Shown here: piece after piece, positions 4,717 to 5,754 of the stretch
Layout: every line of letters starts with the position of its first letter
Position numbering within the stretch: the stretch's first letter is position 1
Assembly: GCA_021828745.1 (NCBI GenBank)
Contig: JAJZDE010000084.1
Coordinates: forward strand, 1-5,754
Reading direction: 5' to 3'
DNA: 5,754 nt
From: Pseudomonadota bacterium
GTDB lineage: Bacteria > Pseudomonadota > Gammaproteobacteria > Burkholderiales > Ferrovaceae
Translations under genes and position numbers: made by a program
Notes under the pieces: generated by a model
Seen by the model: only the letters and a program-made list of their open reading frames with translations
Told to the model about the DNA's origin: nothing
The model's database searches: none

Positions 4717-5754
4717 TTAAGTGCGTACTTCTGGGATAAAAGACCGATTGGCATCTATGCCATAGGTCCACAAATTTCCTTCAAGAGCCGTCTCACAACT
4801 GGGAGGTACAGGAAGCACAAACATCCTACCCGTCCCGCATACCACTTTTAGAAATCTCTGCTTTCCTGCATCCGGAAGCGAACATTCCAATAAAATGCCC
4901 ACTTCTGGATCATCGTCCACATCGATGATGCTCGCATCCAATTCTTCAAGTATATTCCCCCATCCTGCGATTTCACACGCCGCCCTGCGCTGCTCGATTT
5001 GTGGCCAGGAGATCGCATCTTGTGCGGTCGGCTTTTGTCCTGATACCCACTCCTTTGGAATTGATACTCCATGCCAATGGTAGAGAGCCCATCCGTCCCG
5101 GTATTCAATAGATGGACCATTTTCACAATGCAAATGGCCTTGATCGTCCCGCTTGATAATCCTCGGGCGATCTGAGGATACAAAAATATTTTCATGCCAC
5201 CACGTCCATCCCACCGATGAGACTAATGCCTCATTGATCTCCAATCTTTTATGTATTTCTTCAGGAAAAGTCAATTGGCAAACATCGCGAAAAAAAGATG
5301 AAAAAGCACTTAGTGTGCACCATAACGATGCTATCCCGTAATTATTAAAACCTTCTTTAGCATTTTTTCCAAAATCCCCCACCTGGGCCTTCACCTGGTC
5401 CGCCACCTGGGCCCTCACCTGGTCCCCCACCTGGGCCCCCACCTGGGCCCTCACCTGGGCCCTCACCTGGTCCCCCACCTGGGCCCACACCTGGTCCCTC
5501 ACCTGGGCCCTCACCTGGTCCCCCACCTGGGCCCACACCTGGTCCCTCACCTGGGCCCCCACCTGGTCCCTCACCTGGGCCCTCACCTGGGCCCTCACCT
5601 GGTCCCCCACCTGGGCCCACACCTGGTCCCCCACCTGGGCCCCCACCTGGTCCCTCACCTGGTCCCCCACCTGGGCCCTCACCTGGTCCCCCACCTGGGC
5701 CCTCACCTGGGCCCCCACCTGGGCCCCCACCTGGGCCTTCACCTCGTAAATATT
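4717..5754 (-). CDS. DUF6745-type protein with 30-unit AQVx/DQVx tetrapeptide array, N-terminus outside window
   Basis: The frame stays open to the right edge, so the true start lies outside and 345 residues are visible. A GTG at 5740-5742 is a possible start, but it falls just before the array, inside a degenerate unit (YEVK), and has no clear ribosome binding site. The array covers 120 residues. A linker with an aromatic SSFFRDVCQL-type segment follows, then the likely DUF6745 core: VGWTWWHENIFVSSDRPRII, followed by LHCENGPSIEYRDGW and HWHGVSIP. The C-terminus, with a VLPVPPSCETA segment and WTYGIDANRSFIPEVRT, fits the usual end of this family as I remember it. The function of the family is unknown. 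Family members often carry four-residue repeats in the same place (for example SQLx/DQVx types, from memory), so the array is a family trait, not a foreign insertion. It is the most upstream gene of the cluster seen here. Confidence 0.8.
   Translation of the reverse strand, partial: NIYEVKAQVGAQVGAQVRAQVGDQVRAQVGDQVRDQVGAQVGDQVWAQVGDQVRAQVRAQVRDQVGAQVRDQVWAQVGDQVRAQVRDQVWAQVGDQVRAQVRAQVGAQVGDQVRAQVADQVKAQVGDFGKNAKEGFNNYGIASLWCTLSAFSSFFRDVCQLTFPEEIHKRLEINEALVSSVGWTWWHENIFVSSDRPRIIKRDDQGHLHCENGPSIEYRDGWALYHWHGVSIPKEWVSGQKPTAQDAISWPQIEQRRAACEIAGWGNILEELDASIIDVDDDPEVGILLECSLPDAGKQRFLKVVCGTGRMFVLPVPPSCETALEGNLWTYGIDANRSFIPEVRT
5377..5736 (-). repeat. Coding minisatellite: 30 tandem 12-bp units
   Basis: Thirty head-to-tail units of exactly 12 bp lie in frame in the DUF6745-type gene. 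The minus-strand consensus is GMCCAGGTGNGG, with AAG and GCG as rare last codons. Each unit encodes (A/D)-Q-V-(G/R/W/K/A). I count 18 A and 12 D at position one. At position four I count 13 G, 12 R, 3 W, 1 K and 1 A. Codons are invariant for each residue: CAG, GTG, GCC, GAC, GGG, AGG and TGG. The off-pattern units (A and K endings) lie at the left end, and a decayed unit (EVK) lies just beyond the right end. A 48-bp block of four units encoding DQVW-AQVG-DQVR-AQVR occurs three times without a mismatch: 5449-5496, 5497-5544 and 5581-5628. Confidence 0.97.

Noticed and set aside
5357..5620. Minus-strand 87-residue open frame of Gly-Pro-Gly/Glu repeats that looks collagen-like.
   Set aside because: It is a shifted frame of the 12-bp array. 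Because 12 is a multiple of three, every frame through the array stays open. It has no ribosome binding site and lies inside the better supported DUF6745-type gene.
5377..5736. CRISPR array.
   Set aside because: The units are 12 bp, directly adjacent, without spacers, and in frame with a coding sequence.
5377..5736. Diversity-generating retroelement variable region, suggested by concentrated amino-acid-changing differences.
   Set aside because: Differences are not adenine-directed, no template repeat or reverse transcriptase is in the window, and the variation follows tandem unit duplication.

Overview
The window looks like an accessory block of a tailed-phage or prophage genome, probably from a Gram-negative host. 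The host cannot be named from the sequence. The phage reading rests on seven tightly packed minus-strand genes with strong AGGAG ribosome binding sites, stop/start overlaps and several very small genes. It also rests on the gene types present: a lone C5 cytosine methyltransferase, a PAPS-reductase-like PP-loop protein, a DRB0094-type RNA ligase and a DUF6745-type repeat protein. No structural, integrase or replication gene is visible, so the phage assignment is an inference. No rRNA, tRNA, CRISPR array or insertion sequence was seen.

Layout, left to right. Positions 1-242 (+) hold the C-terminal end of a class 3 lipase-like protein cut by the left edge. One base later the minus-strand cluster ends. 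In its transcription order (right to left) the cluster reads: a DUF6745-type protein with a 30-unit tetrapeptide array, cut by the right edge (4717-5754); a 117-aa protein with an HSETGHHHV motif (4348-4701); a 52-aa protein (4140-4298); an RNA ligase (2994-4130); a 73-aa zinc-ribbon protein (2773-2994); a 69-aa protein (2546-2755); a DNA cytosine methyltransferase (1320-2549); and a PP-loop PAPS-reductase-family protein (244-1323). The largest gap between genes is 49 bases. Three junctions are stop/start overlaps, so the cluster is probably one polycistronic unit whose promoter lies to the right of the window.

Functionally, the cluster combines nucleic-acid modification (methyltransferase and PP-loop enzyme, translationally coupled) with RNA end-joining (RNA ligase) and small accessory proteins. 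The most striking object is the repeat array at 5377-5736: exactly 30 units of 12 bp. All differences between units change an amino acid and none is silent, and a 48-bp four-unit block occurs three times without change. No stretch over 300 bases lacks a gene.
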